Assembly (NCBI GenBank): GCA_037132075.1
Contig: JBAXPV010000035.1
Location: 1 to 40,308 of the forward strand
Direction: 5' to 3'
From: JBAXPV01 sp037132075
GTDB taxonomy: Bacteria > Bacteroidota > Bacteroidia > Bacteroidales > CAIXZF01
Length of the DNA stretch: 40,308 nucleotides
Part shown: positions 39,019 through 40,308 of the stretch, piece after piece
How positions within the stretch are numbered: position 1 is the stretch's first letter
Layout of the letters: each line of letters begins with the position of its first letter
Translations under genes and position numbers: made by a program
The notes under the pieces: model-generated
What the model saw: the letters and a program-made list of their open reading frames with translations, nothing else
Database searches by the model: none
Told to the model about the DNA's origin: nothing

Positions 39019-40176
39019 TTATTTTTTAGCTGCTTTATCACCTACAGGCATGCCTGGTTGCCATTCAATTTGCTTTGGCTTGATAACACTGCCATTCCGC
39101 AACAATTGAGTACCTCCGAAGGCGATCTTGTCACCTGGAACCAATCCCTCCTCAACAATGATTGCATCTTTATAGCTTGGCCCTGTTTTAATAAACTTAA
39201 TACGCACCTTACTGCTATCACCCAAAGTATATACCTGGCTGATTCCCTGCATTTCAATAACAGCCCTTTGTGGTATTAGCAAAGCATTCTTTCTTACGTC
39301 AGTAACTATCAGTGCTTTTACATATTGACCAGGCCGTAATAGTTTGTCAGGATTTGGAAAGGAAGCTTCAAAAGTTATTGCTCCGGTTGAAGGGTCAATT
39401 TCTCTGTCAACAAAACTTAATACCCCGGTTTGTGGATAGATTGTACCATCAGACAATTTTAATGTGATGGATTTTCCGGAACCTTTCAAACTGGAATTCT
39501 CTGAAGTGATTTCCCTGAAAATGCGCAGGAATTCTTGCTCGCTGATTGTAAACCGAACCCTGATTTCACCCAAATCCGAAATTGTATTTAAAACTGACGT
39601 CGCTCCCGGACGCACATAATCGCCAACCCTTACTTTCGATATTCCAATCAATCCGGAGATTGGTGCTGTGATCCTGCAATAACCCAGTTGAATCTTTGCA
39701 TTTTCAAGAGAAGCTTCAGAAGCCTTAATTCTTGCTTTTGCGGCATCATAGGTCGATTGTGCTGATACCAATTCACGTTGGCTTACAGCGTTTATTTTGG
39801 CAAGGGGACCAATCATGTCAAGATCAGATTTGGCTTTTGCCATATTGGCCTGAGCTACTGCGAGTGATCCTTCTGCTTCACTCACATTTGTCCGGTAGGG
39901 GAGTGCATCAATCGTGTATAACAACTGCCCTTTCGTAACCAGGTTTCCTTCCTTGAATGGAAGACTTTCTATCAGACCATCCACTCGTGGATTTATTTCG
40001 ATGTCGGATTGCCCAAATGTTTGTCCGGTGTACTCTGATTCGAGTCTCACATCCGTTTGAACAACTGTTGTAACCGGAACCTCAAGTGTGACAAGTGGAG
40101 TATTCTTTTTCCCTCCACAGGAAAAAAGAAGGAGTAAAACCGCTAAAGCCAGTAAAGTAGTGTAAGGTTTTTTCAT
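39019..40176 (-). CDS. RND efflux periplasmic adaptor lipoprotein (membrane fusion protein, AcrA-like)
   Basis: This is a 385-residue adaptor. The signal peptide ends at the lipobox LLLLFSC with lipid on Cys at about residue 20, anchoring it in the inner membrane. The half-motif SEYTGQTFGQSDIEINPRVDGLI starts the lipoyl domain. A short alpha-hairpin coiled coil follows (EAEGSLAVAQANMAKAKSDL, then AKARIKASEASLENAKIQLG). The second lipoyl half is YCRITAPISGLIGISKVRVGDYV. Beta-barrel and membrane-proximal domains complete it (GAITFEASFPNPDKLLRPGQYVKALI). It joins the pump to the outer-membrane duct and is first in the operon. The promoter region 40177-40308 holds a near -7 box TATCTTTA (40232-40239, minus) and a palindrome at 40273-40284. 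Confidence 0.94.
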   Translation of the reverse strand: MKKPYTTLLALAVLLLLFSCGGKKNTPLVTLEVPVTTVVQTDVRLESEYTGQTFGQSDIEINPRVDGLIESLPFKEGNLVTKGQLLYTIDALPYRTNVSEAEGSLAVAQANMAKAKSDLDMIGPLAKINAVSQRELVSAQSTYDAAKARIKASEASLENAKIQLGYCRITAPISGLIGISKVRVGDYVRPGATSVLNTISDLGEIRVRFTISEQEFLRIFREITSENSSLKGSGKSITLKLSDGTIYPQTGVLSFVDREIDPSTGAITFEASFPNPDKLLRPGQYVKALIVTDVRKNALLIPQRAVIEMQGISQVYTLGDSSKVRIKFIKTGPSYKDAIIVEEGLVPGDKIAFGGTQLLRNGSVIKPKQIEWQPGMPVGDKAAKK

Positions 40177-40272
40177 AATTGAGTTTTTTGGAAAGAATTC
40201 ACATCAAAGAATACTAAATGTCTTTATGAAGTAAAGATATGTTAAAATTTAAACGTTACTGTTCAGGGGTTA

Positions 40273-40284
40273 TTAACATGTTAA
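40273..40284. promoter_or_regulatory. 12-bp palindrome TTAACATGTTAA, candidate operator of the RND operon
   Basis: TTAACATGTTAA is a perfect palindrome about 97 bases upstream of the adaptor ATG, flanked by GGTTA and CC so that the symmetry nearly extends further. RND operons are often controlled by TetR-type repressors binding such sites, with the regulator gene next door, here beyond the window. No regulator is visible, so the role is inferred. Confidence 0.4.
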
Positions 40285-40308
40285 CCAACCAAAGTTAGGG
40301 AATAAATC

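Noticed and set aside
1..40308. Search for tRNA, rRNA, CRISPR arrays, transposases and prophage genes.
   Set aside because: No cloverleaf, rRNA segment, spaced direct-repeat array, transposase or phage structural motif was seen; intergenic gaps are short and mostly hold promoters or terminators.

Overview
This 40.3 kb window is a chromosomal stretch of a Bacteroidota bacterium, most likely an environmental anaerobe of the Bacteroidales type. The evidence is: secreted proteins ending in type IX secretion (T9SS) sorting-like domains, tandem DUF1573 proteins, a TlpA/DUF4369-type thioredoxin protein, ribosomal protein bTHX, two small HU genes, repeated -7 promoter boxes of the Bacteroidota form TAnnTTTG, starts mostly without a Shine-Dalgarno, and an oxygen-sensitive glycyl-radical enzyme. 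I see no rRNA, tRNA, CRISPR array, phage or insertion sequence.

Layout. 1-1581: a NamZ-like (DUF1343) gene cut by the window edge, divergent from an FtsX/LolE-type permease, with back-to-back -7 boxes between them. 1590-4914 (minus): 4Fe-4S APS reductase cysH, a LamG/T9SS secreted protein, an MscS channel, and a Gdx/SugE-type SMR exporter. 5086-11318: a small secreted protein, an Mpl-type murein-peptide ligase, two DUF1573 proteins, a coiled-coil membrane protein (minus) and a thioredoxin-fold protein, closed by a strong terminator. 11517-16610: a ~1700-residue envelope protein (TPR, PD40 propeller, long repeat-rich coiled coil, two SPOR-like domains). 16644-23336: recQ, an alkyladenine glycosylase gene with its catalytic core deleted, a TPR membrane protein, ribH, fmt, two HU genes each with its own promoter and terminator, trmH and bTHX. 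23357-26169 (minus): an overlapping pair matching MurD2 (L-Glu-adding ligase) and MurL (UDP-MurNAc-L-Ala-L-Glu epimerase). 26208-28400: YqgE/AlgH, a stand-alone receiver domain and a pirin. 28567-31967 (minus): trans-4-hydroxy-L-proline dehydratase HypD and its activase, separated by a hairpin-capable repeat cluster. 32075-34128 (minus): a dienelactone hydrolase and an AAA_14/DUF4143 ATPase. 34220-34426: remnant of a secreted-protein gene. 34450-40176 (minus): a complete RND efflux operon (adaptor, pump, outer-membrane factor) with a candidate operator palindrome upstream.

The genes work together most clearly on the cell wall: Mpl recycles murein peptides, MurD2/MurL offer a route to D-Glu-containing precursor without glutamate racemase, NamZ acts on MurNAc-glycans, and the SPOR giant probably binds peptidoglycan. 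The MurD2/MurL pair is the most interesting biology here. The deleted glycosylase and the SPOR-tailed giant come next.
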